From Balneolaceae bacterium (GTDB lineage: Bacteria; Bacteroidota; Rhodothermia; Balneolales; Balneolaceae), in contig RECI01000168.1 in the NCBI GenBank assembly GCA_007694095.1, forward strand, positions 1 through 63,448: DNA of 63,448 nt. The letters are read 5' to 3'. The notes under the pieces are model-generated. The model made no database searches, was not told the origin of the DNA, and worked only from the letters and a program-made list of their open reading frames with translations. A program made the translations under genes and the position numbers. This document shows, piece by piece, positions 35,768 to 45,571 of this stretch (its first letter is position 1; the number at the start of each line of letters is the position of its first letter).

Positions 35768-36175
35768 CCGTTAAATGTTCATTTATTAAGTGTTCAGGTA
35801 AGTGAATAAAGCTGCAGATGATTACGTGAAAATAAAAGAAATCATAATTATATCATAATGATTGTATAATTTTTTTAAATAAATAATCACCTCATTTCAT
35901 TGGACGGCAATAGTTAATTTACGATCTACCGTTGGCGGTTTTTGGTACTACAGAAATCGTTGTGGGCAGCGAATTGTCCTGGTTGTTTATTTGATTCACA
36001 ACAAACTAAGTTCTGGGCTATCAGGCGTCAGCTGATAGCAAAAAATATTCATTTGTTTGATAACGTGATTCGTAAAAAAAAGGAAAAGAAATCAATCAAT
36101 AAATCGTTCTTTCATTTCTTATCTTAATTTCCTGAAATAAAACACAGGCAATTTATTCTGAATTAAAATACCAAC
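35768..36175. other. Intergenic region, divergent promoters expected
   Basis: This 408-bp AT-rich spacer separates the M23 peptidase start from the DUF4381-like gene start, so it should carry promoters for both. A 61-codon frame at 35942-36127 shows no recognisable family and looks accidental. I see no tRNA or riboswitch-like structure. Confidence 0.4.
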
Positions 36176-37171
36176 GTGCGGTTACAGACGGTTTTTCTTA
36201 TCACAATTTTTTTTCTGAGTGTGGCAGCATTCCCGGTTCAGGCACAGTTTGTCCATACCTATGTTGATACCGACTCGCTCAGGGTAGGTGATGTGTTTAT
36301 TTACACCATCGTTTTCGATGGAGAATATGATAGTATCGGCTTTCCCTCTGAAGATGATTTTGAAGATGAACTCGATGTTCTCTCCCGGCACAGGTACCAG
36401 TTAACTTCAAGAAGGGACAGCCTCGTATTCACTCTTCAGTTTTTTGGAACGGATGATTTTACGATAGGGCGTAAAGCAATCACTTTATCATCAGCGGGGT
36501 TAGACAGTACTCTTTACACCGTTCCGGTGCCACTTTTTTTCAAGACCACATTGGCCGAAGGTGACGATGAATTTCGCCCGATTAAACCCATATTTGCATT
36601 TGCCCGCAATTGGTGGCCAGTACTGCTGCTGATTTTGATCCTGCTTATCGCAGCCTATCTTTTATACCGATGGTATTTGAACCGGGAACCTGAAAAACAA
36701 GAAGTACCAATACGCCTGCCCGATCCTTTTAAAAATCCACTTGATGAACTCAAACATGTAATTTCCAGGTTGCCTCATGTAAATACGCTGAACACACGGG
36801 AGGATTACGAAACCTATTATATCAAGTTGGGGGATTCCATACGTTTTTACCTGAAACGAGTTTACAATTTCCCGGCTATGGAAATGACGACACGCGAAAT
36901 TAATGAATCGCTTCAAAAAGAACTGGCCCCATCCGAGATCATTTCCATCACACGTAAGGTTTTAAACGAGGCCGACCTTGTGAAGTTTGCCAATTTTCAT
37001 CCGGATACAGATCAGGCAAAATCGGTGCTTCAAAAAGCCAAAGACTTTATCGAAACAGCTACCGTAGTGAATTACGAGCAGATCAGGTACATGAAATATA
37101 AATACGAAACAGAGCATGGAATTGTCAATACTTCCACTCAACCGGTAATCGCTTCATCAAAACAGACATAG
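36176..37171 (+). CDS. DUF4381-like/BatD-like Bat-operon membrane protein
   Basis: The 331-residue protein starts at GTG and has a signal peptide ending AFPVQAQ. A beta-rich extracytoplasmic domain (residues about 25-130; TDSLRVGDVFIYTIVF) precedes one helix (WWPVLLLILILLIAAYLLYRW, about 145-165). A cytoplasmic helical domain of DUF4381 style follows (DELKHVISRLPHVNTLNTREDYETYYIKLGDSIRFYLKRVY; AMEMTTREINESL). It sits 1 bp before BatA, the standard order DUF4381-BatA, so the two are probably co-translated and work in one membrane complex. Confidence 0.8.
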   Translation: MRLQTVFLITIFFLSVAAFPVQAQFVHTYVDTDSLRVGDVFIYTIVFDGEYDSIGFPSEDDFEDELDVLSRHRYQLTSRRDSLVFTLQFFGTDDFTIGRKAITLSSAGLDSTLYTVPVPLFFKTTLAEGDDEFRPIKPIFAFARNWWPVLLLILILLIAAYLLYRWYLNREPEKQEVPIRLPDPFKNPLDELKHVISRLPHVNTLNTREDYETYYIKLGDSIRFYLKRVYNFPAMEMTTREINESLQKELAPSEIISITRKVLNEADLVKFANFHPDTDQAKSVLQKAKDFIETATVVNYEQIRYMKYKYETEHGIVNTSTQPVIASSKQT

Positions 37172-37172
37172 A

Positions 37173-38171
37173 ATGAGCTGGGCAAATCCTGAATATCTCT
37201 GGCTATTGACTTTCATTCCGCTCTTTATGGCATACCGCGGATGGATATATTATTCCGGGAAAAGTGCATCACTGACCTTTTCTTCGGTTATGAGTCTGAA
37301 AAACCTGCCAGGCAATTACAGGTCATTCCTCGTATGGGCAACACCGTTTTTGTACACTGCAGCATATGTTTTCCTTGTGCTGGCACTCGCCCGGCCTCAG
37401 CTTCAGAACACTAGTGTTGAGCGCAGTGCCGAAGGTATTGACATCATGATTAGCATCGATATCTCGTCGTCTATGCTGGCAGAAGACATCAAACCAAATC
37501 GCCTGATCGCAGCAAAAGAAGTTGCTGCGGATTTTATCAGGCAAAGAACAACAGACAGGATTGGGATTAATGTTTTTGCCCGCGAGAGTTTTACCGTAGT
37601 GCCCCCTACTCTCGACCATGATCTTGTACAGAATATGCTTGCTACCGTAGACCTTGGAATGGTTCGCGATGGCACAGCGATCGGAATGGGTATTGCAACT
37701 TCCATCAACCGGCTTCGTGATAGCGAAGCAGAAAGCAGGGTAATTATTCTTCTTACCGATGGTATGAATAACGCTGGCGAAATTGACCCTGTAACTGCCG
37801 GAGAAATGGCTGCAGCACTTGGAGTACGTGTATATACTATGGGTATCGGTTCGCGCGGTACCGCCCCCTACCCCGTCGATGATCCGATTTTTGGTCGGCG
37901 TTATCAAAATGTTCAGGTGAACATTGATGAAGATATGCTGATCCATATCGCTGAAATTACCGGTGGAGAATACTGGCGGGCTACTGACCTCGATGAATTA
38001 TTTGAAGTATACCGGGAAATTGACCGCCTCGAACGTACAGAAATTGATGAAATCATTTATGTAAATTATAGTGACGAGTACCCCTCATACCTTATGGCAG
38101 GTCTTGCTTTTCTTGTTCTCGCATTTGTAAATGAACGGTTTTTTACCCGTTCGCCTTTGTTTCATCCATAA
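37173..38171 (+). CDS. BatA-like VWA-domain membrane protein
   Basis: This 332-residue VWA membrane protein has N-terminal and C-terminal helices (YLWLLTFIPLFMAYRGW; YLMAGLAFLVLAFVNERFF) flanking a domain with an intact MIDAS motif, DISSSMLAEDIKPNRL, plus RDGTAIGMGIATSI and LLTDGMNNAGEI. The resemblance to BatB at 31028-32068 (DLSRSMNAEDVNPSRL) shows they are paralogues. It follows the DUF4381-like gene with almost no spacing; mfd starts 27 bp after it. BatC, BatD proper and BatE are not in the window. Confidence 0.9.
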   Translation: MSWANPEYLWLLTFIPLFMAYRGWIYYSGKSASLTFSSVMSLKNLPGNYRSFLVWATPFLYTAAYVFLVLALARPQLQNTSVERSAEGIDIMISIDISSSMLAEDIKPNRLIAAKEVAADFIRQRTTDRIGINVFARESFTVVPPTLDHDLVQNMLATVDLGMVRDGTAIGMGIATSINRLRDSEAESRVIILLTDGMNNAGEIDPVTAGEMAAALGVRVYTMGIGSRGTAPYPVDDPIFGRRYQNVQVNIDEDMLIHIAEITGGEYWRATDLDELFEVYREIDRLERTEIDEIIYVNYSDEYPSYLMAGLAFLVLAFVNERFFTRSPLFHP

Positions 38172-38198
38172 ATAAATTAAAATACATCACCGAATTAC

Positions 38199-41100
38199 AT
38201 GGTCGAACAGATCTCATCTGCAATCCTGGCTGATTTCCCATTTGTTGAAGTAAGAAATAAACTTACAAACTCGGAGAATATCCATCTCGGCGGCCTCGCC
38301 GGTTCTTCTCCAATTTTACTTCTCAGTGAAATGAACAGGAAAGGTGACACTCTTCTCTATGTAACAAAGGAATTTGACAGGGCAGCCTCAGTAGCATCAG
38401 ATTTTGAACAGCTTGGGGCGCCTGAGGTGTTTCTGTTCCCTCCTACCCGCAGGCGCCCTTATGATACTGAAAAAGTGGTGGATATGTCGGTTCTTGTTCA
38501 GCGTTCAGAGGTTCTTGAAAAACTTAATGATGGCAAGGCATCTATCATAATTGCCTCTGCAGATGCTATAACTGAAAAACTTGTACCGGCCCGGCAGTTT
38601 TACAGCTTGTCCATCGAAATTGAAAAAGGGGATATTCTGCCCATTGATAAATTGGCTAAAAAACTGACTGAACAAGGTTATACACCTTCAAAGTTTGTGG
38701 ATGAGCCTGGTGAGTTTGCTATCCGCGGCGGCATTTTTGACGTATTCCCATTCTCGGGCGAATACCCCGTAAGGTTGGAATATTTCGGCGATGAAATCGA
38801 ATCTATCCGTGAGTTTGATCCAGATTCCCAGCGTTCCATAGCTTTTCTGAATAAAACACGCCTCGTACCCAATGCGGGATTCTCAGAAAATGGCGATAAA
38901 GAGAGTATTGTTGCTTACATGCCTGAGGATACCATCATGGTTCTTGAAGATGCTGAACTCATTCTTGATGAAATTGACCGCCACTACCAAAAGTCGGAGG
39001 AAATCTTCAGTGAACTAAAGGAAAAACTGACCGGGGCACCCGATCTCCACTACCTCACTTCTGTTGAATGGGAACAAGCGATTTCCGGTCATGGCACCAT
39101 AACCCTGGGCTCTTTTAACCGGTGTGTCAACATTCATGCAAATTACTCATTTATCACTGCGCCACACCCATCATTTAATGGAAGTTTCAAACTGCTGAGA
39201 GAGTTTGTACATGAGCAGTCAAAGGGGAAAAGTAAAACTTTGATCCTTACCGACCATGAGAATCAAAAGGAACGTTTTGAGGAACTCTTGGGAGAACCCG
39301 GTGATGATTTTAATTATCGAGTCATCATTCAAAATTTGCATGAAGGATTTCTTTTACCTGCAAAAAAACTAGCTGTTTTAACCGATCACCAGATTTTTAA
39401 CCGGTACCACCGCCCAAAAATAAAACGTAAACGAATACGTGGCGGATTTTCCTTCAAGGAACTCAAAGAGCTCAATATCGGGGATTATGTTGTTCATGTG
39501 GATTATGGAATCGGAAAATTTGCAGGATTTAAAAAAATAGAAGTGAGAAACAGTATCCAGGAAGCGGCTGTTTTACGTTACAAGGACGATTCCATTCTTT
39601 ATGTAAATGTTTCGAGCTTACATAAAATTCAAAAGTATTCAGGAAAAGAGGGCGCTCAGCCTAAAATTACCAGGCTTGGTTCGGGGGAGTGGGCAAGGAA
39701 AAAAGCTGCCACCCGGAAAAAAGTAAAGGACATCGCTAAAGACCTGATCGAGTTGTATGCAAAACGAAAAGCGCAGCAGGCTTTTCGCTTCGATCCCGAC
39801 AATTCCTGGCAAACTGAAATGGAAGCTCGCTTCGAGTATGAAGAAACTCCAGACCAGCTGAATACCATCAGAGCCGTAAAACAGGACATGGAGTCTTCGC
39901 AACCTATGGACAGGCTGGTTTGCGGTGATGTTGGTTTTGGAAAAACAGAAGTAGCTCTGCGTGCCGCATTTAAGGCTGTAATGAACCAGAAACAGGCGGC
40001 TATACTGGTTCCAACTACCATACTCGCCGATCAGCATTTTAAAACATTCAGCCAGCGGATGAAAGACTTTCCTGTTGAAGTGGAAGTGATCTCACGTTTT
40101 CGTACGCAAGCTGAACAAAAGGAGATCATTCATCGGCTTGCGGCTGGAAAAATTGATATTTTGATCGGCACCCACCGCATTATCTCAAAAGATGTGAAAT
40201 TTAAGGATCTGGGACTATTGATAATTGATGAAGAACAGCGATTTGGTGTTGCTATGAAAGAAAAACTTAAATCATTTCGTGCAACTATCGATGTTCTGAC
40301 CCTCACAGCAACACCGATCCCGCGAACGTTGCAATTTTCACTGATGGGTGCCCGCGACCTGAGCCTGATCCATACGCCACCACCTAACCGTCAGCCTGTT
40401 TACACAGAAATTCACAGTTTTGATTCAGATCTGATCAGGGATGTAATTATCCAGGAAATTTCGAGGGGAGGTCAGGTATTTTTTATACACAACAGGGTCA
40501 AGAATATTGAAGAAGTCACAGATATGATTCGGGAACTTGTACCTGATATCCGTATCAGGCATGCACATGGACAGATGCCTGCTAACCGGCTTGAAAAAAT
40601 CATCAGTGACTTTTATCTCAATAAATATGATGTACTGGTATCTACCAATATTGTAGAAAATGGAATTGATATTGCAAATGCTAATACAATTATTATTAAC
40701 AATGCCAATCAATTCGGGTTATCGGAACTTCACCAGCTTCGTGGCAGGGTTGGCCGGTCTAACCGGAAAGCCTTCTGCTATCTTATAACACCGGATGTGA
40801 GATCCCTCACTCCGGAAGCCCGTAAACGGCTCTCTGCACTCGAGGAATTTTCCGATCTTGGTTCAGGCTTTAATATCGCCATGCGTGATCTTGACATCCG
40901 CGGTGCCGGTGACATACTTGGTGCAGAACAAAGCGGATACATCTCAGACATTGGGTTTGAACTTTACACCAAAATATTGAATGATGCCATCCGCGAATTA
41001 AAAGAGACAGAGTATAGCTCGATTTTTTCTAGTGAACCCAAGGAAACGGAATTTCCTGAAACAAAGGTTGAATTTGATCTCTCGGCATTCCTTGATAATG

Positions 41101-41546
41101 ATTACGTTACCGACAACGTTGAGCGATTAAACCTTTACAGGAAATTGTCGGAGGCAAACTCACTCGGGCAGATTGACGAATGGAAAAGTGAATTATCAGA
41201 TCGATTTGGAACAATTCCGGAAACCGGACAAAACCTGCTTAAGGCTGCCATAATTAAATTCCTGGGTTCCAGGCTCTTTTTAAGTAAAATAACCATAAGG
41301 GCAGGCAGAATGTGGATTCTTTGCCCGGCCAATAATTCTAATGCAGGCACTCATTTCTATAATACAGGCATGTTCCAGAATTTGTTACAACATATTCAGC
41401 ATTTTTCCAGCGGGTCATACCAGGTTGTTCAAAAAAATGAGGCCGTAACATTTGTAGTTGGAAATATAAACGGGATTGATGAAGCAATCGACTACCTGAA
41501 ACTGCTTTTTGACAAACTTACCGAAGATATAGTAGTTCATGCATGA
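38199..41546 (+). CDS. mfd: Transcription-repair coupling factor Mfd
   Basis: This 1115-residue SF2 translocase pushes or removes RNA polymerase stalled at DNA lesions and recruits UvrA. An N-terminal UvrB-like part (FLFPPTRRRPYDTEKV; IRGGIFDVFPFSGEYPVRLEYFGDEIESI) is followed by the CarD-like RNA polymerase-interacting domain (IGDYVVHVDYGIGKFAGF near residue 425). The helicase motor has Walker A GDVGFGKTEVA near residue 577, DEEQRFG (motif II), TATPIPRTL and GRVGRS (motif VI). The C-terminal TRCF domain covers the last 150 residues. It overlaps the TsaC/Sua5 gene by ATGA. Confidence 0.98.
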   Translation: MVEQISSAILADFPFVEVRNKLTNSENIHLGGLAGSSPILLLSEMNRKGDTLLYVTKEFDRAASVASDFEQLGAPEVFLFPPTRRRPYDTEKVVDMSVLVQRSEVLEKLNDGKASIIIASADAITEKLVPARQFYSLSIEIEKGDILPIDKLAKKLTEQGYTPSKFVDEPGEFAIRGGIFDVFPFSGEYPVRLEYFGDEIESIREFDPDSQRSIAFLNKTRLVPNAGFSENGDKESIVAYMPEDTIMVLEDAELILDEIDRHYQKSEEIFSELKEKLTGAPDLHYLTSVEWEQAISGHGTITLGSFNRCVNIHANYSFITAPHPSFNGSFKLLREFVHEQSKGKSKTLILTDHENQKERFEELLGEPGDDFNYRVIIQNLHEGFLLPAKKLAVLTDHQIFNRYHRPKIKRKRIRGGFSFKELKELNIGDYVVHVDYGIGKFAGFKKIEVRNSIQEAAVLRYKDDSILYVNVSSLHKIQKYSGKEGAQPKITRLGSGEWARKKAATRKKVKDIAKDLIELYAKRKAQQAFRFDPDNSWQTEMEARFEYEETPDQLNTIRAVKQDMESSQPMDRLVCGDVGFGKTEVALRAAFKAVMNQKQAAILVPTTILADQHFKTFSQRMKDFPVEVEVISRFRTQAEQKEIIHRLAAGKIDILIGTHRIISKDVKFKDLGLLIIDEEQRFGVAMKEKLKSFRATIDVLTLTATPIPRTLQFSLMGARDLSLIHTPPPNRQPVYTEIHSFDSDLIRDVIIQEISRGGQVFFIHNRVKNIEEVTDMIRELVPDIRIRHAHGQMPANRLEKIISDFYLNKYDVLVSTNIVENGIDIANANTIIINNANQFGLSELHQLRGRVGRSNRKAFCYLITPDVRSLTPEARKRLSALEEFSDLGSGFNIAMRDLDIRGAGDILGAEQSGYISDIGFELYTKILNDAIRELKETEYSSIFSSEPKETEFPETKVEFDLSAFLDNDYVTDNVERLNLYRKLSEANSLGQIDEWKSELSDRFGTIPETGQNLLKAAIIKFLGSRLFLSKITIRAGRMWILCPANNSNAGTHFYNTGMFQNLLQHIQHFSSGSYQVVQKNEAVTFVVGNINGIDEAIDYLKLLFDKLTEDIVVHA

Positions 41547-42478
41547 TTGTAAACATTGAACAAGCGTCAAAACTGATACAATCAGGTGATATTGTTGCCA
41601 TTCCCACTGAAACAGTGTATGGCCTGGCAGCCGATGCATTTAATATCGGGGCAGTAAAAAAAACATTTGATGTTAAGGGCCGGCCTGTCGGAAATCCACT
41701 TATTGTACACATCAGTAATTTAGGGCATCTTAAGCAATTGGCACTGGAATTTCCTGAAGACGCCCGGCTTCTGACAAAAACATTTTGGCCCGGGCCATTA
41801 ACCATTGTACTGAAAAAAATACCGGAAGTACCTGATATTGTTACCGCTGGCCTCAATACTGTAGCCATCAGAATGCCCAATCATGATAAAACGTTGGCCC
41901 TGATCGAAAAAACCGGCCCTCTTACTGCACCAAGCGCGAATAAGTCAGGCCGGCCAAGCCCTACAAGGGCCGAACACATCGAAGAAGATTACAACAGTAA
42001 AATCCCTGTTTTGGACGGTGGCCCATCGGAAATTGGCCTTGAATCAACGGTTATTGACCTAAGTGAAGGCATCATTACACTTTTGAGGCCTGGTTATGTT
42101 ACATCAGAAATGATCCGCAGCGTAACAGGGAAAACAGTAATACATTCCAAAATGGACGGACACAAAATTTCAAGAAGCCCCGGAACAAGATACACTCACT
42201 ATAAACCCAAGGCTAAGGTCTGCTGGTTCAGGACCTCAACAACTGATTTTTCTCCCGGTGCGTACTTTCTTTTTCATTCAGACAATCCCGGATTCACTGG
42301 TAAAAATTGTTTTTCATATAACGGGGACTATGCCGCACTCGCAAGAGACTTGTACGACCACTTCAGAACGGCAGATTACCTGGGATACTCTCAAATTTTC
42401 ATAGAATCGTTTAGAAATTTTGAAAATCATCCCATTATACCTGCTCTTTTAGACAGAATTCAAAGAGCCATTTCTTAA
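41543..42478 (+). CDS. L-threonylcarbamoyladenylate synthase, Sua5-type
   Basis: The enzyme makes threonylcarbamoyl-AMP from threonine, bicarbonate and ATP, the first step of the t6A modification of tRNA adenosine 37. The YrdC/TsaC core is residues 1-200: GDIVAIPTETVYGLAADAF, KGRPVGNPLIVHI, FWPGPLTIVLKK, VAIRMPNHD, and LTAPSANKSGRPSPTRAEH. The 311-residue length includes the extra C-terminal Sua5 domain (SPGTRYTHYKPKAKVCWF...), which distinguishes it from short TsaC. It follows mfd with a 4-bp overlap, so expression is probably coupled. Confidence 0.95.
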   Translation: MIVNIEQASKLIQSGDIVAIPTETVYGLAADAFNIGAVKKTFDVKGRPVGNPLIVHISNLGHLKQLALEFPEDARLLTKTFWPGPLTIVLKKIPEVPDIVTAGLNTVAIRMPNHDKTLALIEKTGPLTAPSANKSGRPSPTRAEHIEEDYNSKIPVLDGGPSEIGLESTVIDLSEGIITLLRPGYVTSEMIRSVTGKTVIHSKMDGHKISRSPGTRYTHYKPKAKVCWFRTSTTDFSPGAYFLFHSDNPGFTGKNCFSYNGDYAALARDLYDHFRTADYLGYSQIFIESFRNFENHPIIPALLDRIQRAIS

Positions 42479-42628
42479 AAAATCTCTATTCTTTGGGCTT
42501 CAGAACGCATTTTTAAAAAAATTTTCAAAAAAAGCCCTTCTCTCCAAACGATTTATATTTTTTTTGCTGTTTAGAATGCAGACAACTTAAAGAATACGTC
42601 AGATCTTAATCCCAAATTAAAAATACCT

Positions 42629-44389
42629 ATGTTAAAATATAAACTTTCAAGACTAATCATTCTATTGATGCTGCCGCTGTTTAGCCTCAGCATGATTACA
42701 GCATGCAGTGACGATAACGGCACTTCAGTAACCCCTGATCCCGATCCACAACCAGGTGACCCAAACCTGGTGGAACTCGCCCAAAGCGATGAAAATTTCA
42801 GTATTCTTGTTGACCTCGTAGTAGAACTTGGACTCGTCGATGTTCTCGCAACTGAAGAGTTGACAGTATTTGCACCAACCAATGCTGCATTTGAAAAAAT
42901 AAGTGATATCATTCCCACCCTAACGAATGAAGATCTTACTGAGATTGTAACATACCACGTTACTGGAGGAACGATATTATCTAATCAACTCGGTTCCAGC
43001 CAGGATGTTGAAATGTTGCAAGGTGAAAAAACCCTTGTCACTGCCAGTGCAGCTGGTGTACAGGTAAATGGCTTCGCAAACGTTGTACAAGCTGATTTGC
43101 GCGCTACAAATGGTGTAATTCACGCTATTGATGAAGTTATTTTGCCAACGGCATACCGGGTAGCAGTGCAAGGCCCGAGTCTTGTGGAAGTAGCCCAGGA
43201 AGCAGGCAATTTTGAGACACTTTTGGCTCTAACGGAACAAGTCGGTTTAACGACAACGTTACAATTTCTCGGCCCATTTACAGCATTTGCTCCAACTGAT
43301 GAAGCATTTGATAACCTATTTTCAGTAGTGAACCCATCCGGCCTGACCAATGAGCAGATAGGCTTTATACTCTTCTACCATGTTCTTTTTGGTGAAGTAC
43401 CTTCAAGTGCCCTTGAACCAACACAGGCTGTTCCAACTGCTGCCGAAGAGTTGATCTACATTACCGCAGGCGCTGAAGGAGTTACAGTTAATGGTGCTGC
43501 CCAGGTTATCGCTGCTGATGTGGACGCATCAAATGGTGTAATTCACGTGATTGATACTGTGTTGTTACCGAATGCATTCTCACCGGTTACATCAATTGTT
43601 CAGAAAAACTTTGACTTGTCAACCCTTCTTGCACTTGTAGCTGAACGGCCTGCTGTTGTTGAGGCACTTTCCGACCCGAATGGTGAATTTACAGTATTTG
43701 CACCAAACAATGATGCTTTCGCCGACGCGCTTGCAGACAATCCCGGATTAACCGACGAACAGGTTACAGAAATCCTTGCTTACCATGTTTTGGTGGCCCA
43801 GGTTCTTTCCGGTGATCTTGGTGAAGCACAAACCGTAGAGACACTCAGCGGCGAAGCAATCTACGTAACTGTCGATAACGGATCTGTGAATATTAATAAC
43901 AGCGCAGCTGTTGTTGAAGCAGACTTTGTCGGAAACAACGGTGCGGTTCATGTCATAGATGGCGTGCTGCTTCCTAACGCATTCACACCGGTAACAGGTA
44001 TTGTTGCCAAGAATTACAATCTGTCAACCTTACTGAGTCTGGTGGCTGAACGAGAAGATATTCTGAATCTGCTTGCCGGTGACGGAGAGTTCACAGTATT
44101 TGCCCCAACCAATGAGGCATTCGATGCGGCACTTGAAGCATTCCCGGATTTAACAGAGGAACAAATTACTGAGATTTTAACCTACCACGTGATAGGTGCA
44201 CAGGTATTATCTTCTGATCTTGCAGATGGGCAAACTGCCGAAACATTGCAAGGCGAAGAGATTACTGTTTCCATCAACGGCGGAGTACAAATCAACAATG
44301 CAAATGTTATTGCTGCCGACCTGATCGGAACCAATGGCGTTGTTCACATTATTGATGCAGTAATTCTCCCCCCTAGCTATACTGAATAA
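42629..44389 (+). CDS. Lipoprotein with four FAS1 (fasciclin) domains
   Basis: The 586-residue protein has a lipoprotein signal (SLSMITACSDD; lipid Cys near residue 26) and a Pro/Asp-rich linker, then four consecutive FAS1 domains at about 47-175, 182-313, 318-450 and 455-582. Each holds the H1-like LTVFAPTNAAFEKI or LxAFAPTDEAF segment and the H2-like NGVIHxIDxVLLP segment. FAS1 domains mediate adhesion or matrix interactions; surface exposure is inferred. Strong internal similarity implies domain duplication. It is monocistronic and ends at a bidirectional terminator. Confidence 0.93.
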   Translation: MLKYKLSRLIILLMLPLFSLSMITACSDDNGTSVTPDPDPQPGDPNLVELAQSDENFSILVDLVVELGLVDVLATEELTVFAPTNAAFEKISDIIPTLTNEDLTEIVTYHVTGGTILSNQLGSSQDVEMLQGEKTLVTASAAGVQVNGFANVVQADLRATNGVIHAIDEVILPTAYRVAVQGPSLVEVAQEAGNFETLLALTEQVGLTTTLQFLGPFTAFAPTDEAFDNLFSVVNPSGLTNEQIGFILFYHVLFGEVPSSALEPTQAVPTAAEELIYITAGAEGVTVNGAAQVIAADVDASNGVIHVIDTVLLPNAFSPVTSIVQKNFDLSTLLALVAERPAVVEALSDPNGEFTVFAPNNDAFADALADNPGLTDEQVTEILAYHVLVAQVLSGDLGEAQTVETLSGEAIYVTVDNGSVNINNSAAVVEADFVGNNGAVHVIDGVLLPNAFTPVTGIVAKNYNLSTLLSLVAEREDILNLLAGDGEFTVFAPTNEAFDAALEAFPDLTEEQITEILTYHVIGAQVLSSDLADGQTAETLQGEEITVSINGGVQINNANVIAADLIGTNGVVHIIDAVILPPSYTE

Positions 44390-44401
44390 AATTCATACTC
44401 C

Positions 44402-44438
44402 AAAAAAAGGCAGCCATATCATGGCTGCCTTTTTTTTT
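44402..44438. terminator. Bidirectional rho-independent terminator
   Basis: A-run, then GGCAGCCAT, a 3-nt loop (ATC) and ATGGCTGCC, then a T-run form a near-perfect hairpin. Flanked by A7 and T9, it can end transcription from both the FAS1 gene on the plus strand and the converging CrtC-like gene on the minus strand. Confidence 0.9.
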
Positions 44439-45504
44439 ACCATGTCCATCTATACAATCTTGGATTTCTCTGAACCCAGTTCGGTTTTCCCGGATATCTG
44501 ATTCTCATGTTAACCAAAGGCCAAAAAAGTTTATTATAGATTCTCTCAGGCCTGATATATTCCGAAATGCCCCTCCCCTCCTGAATCTCATAATCTTTTT
44601 CAAGTAGCATCCTTCCCTCAAATCGTTGGTAGAACGGGCCATTATCAATAACGCTGTCTTTCTGCAAAACAGCTTTTAGCCGGGGTCCGGAGAACTCAAT
44701 CTTCCGTGCCGACAATAGTCCAAATGAATTCAAACCGGTGTCCGTAATTTGAATATCGTCATCAAATTCAGAAACTGTACCGGATTTATTTATTAGCCAA
44801 GCTTTTTTATTCCACCGGTTGTGTTGGTTCATGAGGTAGTAAATCAGCGTATCATTCTGTAAGTGATAACGCCCCCAATACCACTCATCAAAGCTCTCTT
44901 TCATAGGCTCATGACCGTAATTATGATCGTGGTAGCCAATTCCTTCAAATTGAATAGAATAATTTTTAAGTCCTGTGATCTCCAAATGTCCGCTGGCATT
45001 ACACGCTGGCATTACGAGGTTCCAAGTATGATCATCAAGATTGCCTTGCAATTCCGCCGTTTGATTACCAAATTCGAAAGGCCCGGATTTAAAACATAGT
45101 TTTCCTATTAACTTATCACCATTGGCAACTTTTTGATTCAGTATTACTTCATAAGTTATTTCATCATCCTCTATTCTCCCCTCAAAACTGTTTAAACCTG
45201 TCGCTCCCTTTGGCTCAATACCGGAGAAAGATGCATTTTCCACACTAAATTCCTCGAATGAATAGAACAGCGGTTTCCCCTTTTTATAAACAGAAACACT
45301 TATGGCCGGGAAATCTGATGCCGTTTTACCATCATTCATTTCAATACTGCGAATGTAACGACGGGAAAATGGGTTGCCATCATAAAATATGATAACCACG
45401 GAATACCCATCATCGGATCGGGCATCAAAATACCACCATTCATAAGATCCGGGTTTCGGTTTATCCGATTGAGTATCTTCACTAAAACTTGAAATGATCT
45501 TCAT
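44437..45504 (-). CDS. CrtC-like carotenoid 1,2-hydratase
   Basis: The 355-residue protein resembles hydroxyneurosporene synthase/carotenoid 1,2-hydratase (CrtC). The N-terminal lipocalin-like motif SYEWWYFDARSDDGYSVVIIFYDGNPF is diagnostic, followed by GYHDHNYGHEP and WYWGRYHLQNDTLIYYLMNQ. CrtC enzymes add water across a terminal double bond of acyclic carotenoids. The neighbouring divergent gene is a carotenoid-type glycosyltransferase, so a hydroxylated and then glycosylated carotenoid is likely. CrtC-like lipocalins can act on other isoprenoids, so the substrate is not fixed. Confidence 0.82.
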   Translation of the reverse strand: MKIISSFSEDTQSDKPKPGSYEWWYFDARSDDGYSVVIIFYDGNPFSRRYIRSIEMNDGKTASDFPAISVSVYKKGKPLFYSFEEFSVENASFSGIEPKGATGLNSFEGRIEDDEITYEVILNQKVANGDKLIGKLCFKSGPFEFGNQTAELQGNLDDHTWNLVMPACNASGHLEITGLKNYSIQFEGIGYHDHNYGHEPMKESFDEWYWGRYHLQNDTLIYYLMNQHNRWNKKAWLINKSGTVSEFDDDIQITDTGLNSFGLLSARKIEFSGPRLKAVLQKDSVIDNGPFYQRFEGRMLLEKDYEIQEGRGISEYIRPERIYNKLFWPLVNMRIRYPGKPNWVQRNPRLYRWTW

Positions 45505-45561
45505 GAGTGAACTGAAATGGAATTGATTAAATTGTCGGCTAATTAACTTTGATTATTAAAT

Positions 45562-45567
45562 AAGGAG
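45562..45567 (+). promoter_or_regulatory. Shine-Dalgarno site AAGGAG before glycosyltransferase
   Basis: AAGGAG lies 4 nt before the GTG start at 45572. It supports GTG as the start, since no ATG follows for some distance in that frame. Most genes in the window lack such a clear site. Confidence 0.7.
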
Positions 45568-45571
45568 TTCT

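Noticed and set aside
35942-36127. Small gene in the spacer before the DUF4381-like gene
   Set aside because: No family, signal, or ribosome site; length and lysine-rich tail fit chance in AT-rich DNA.
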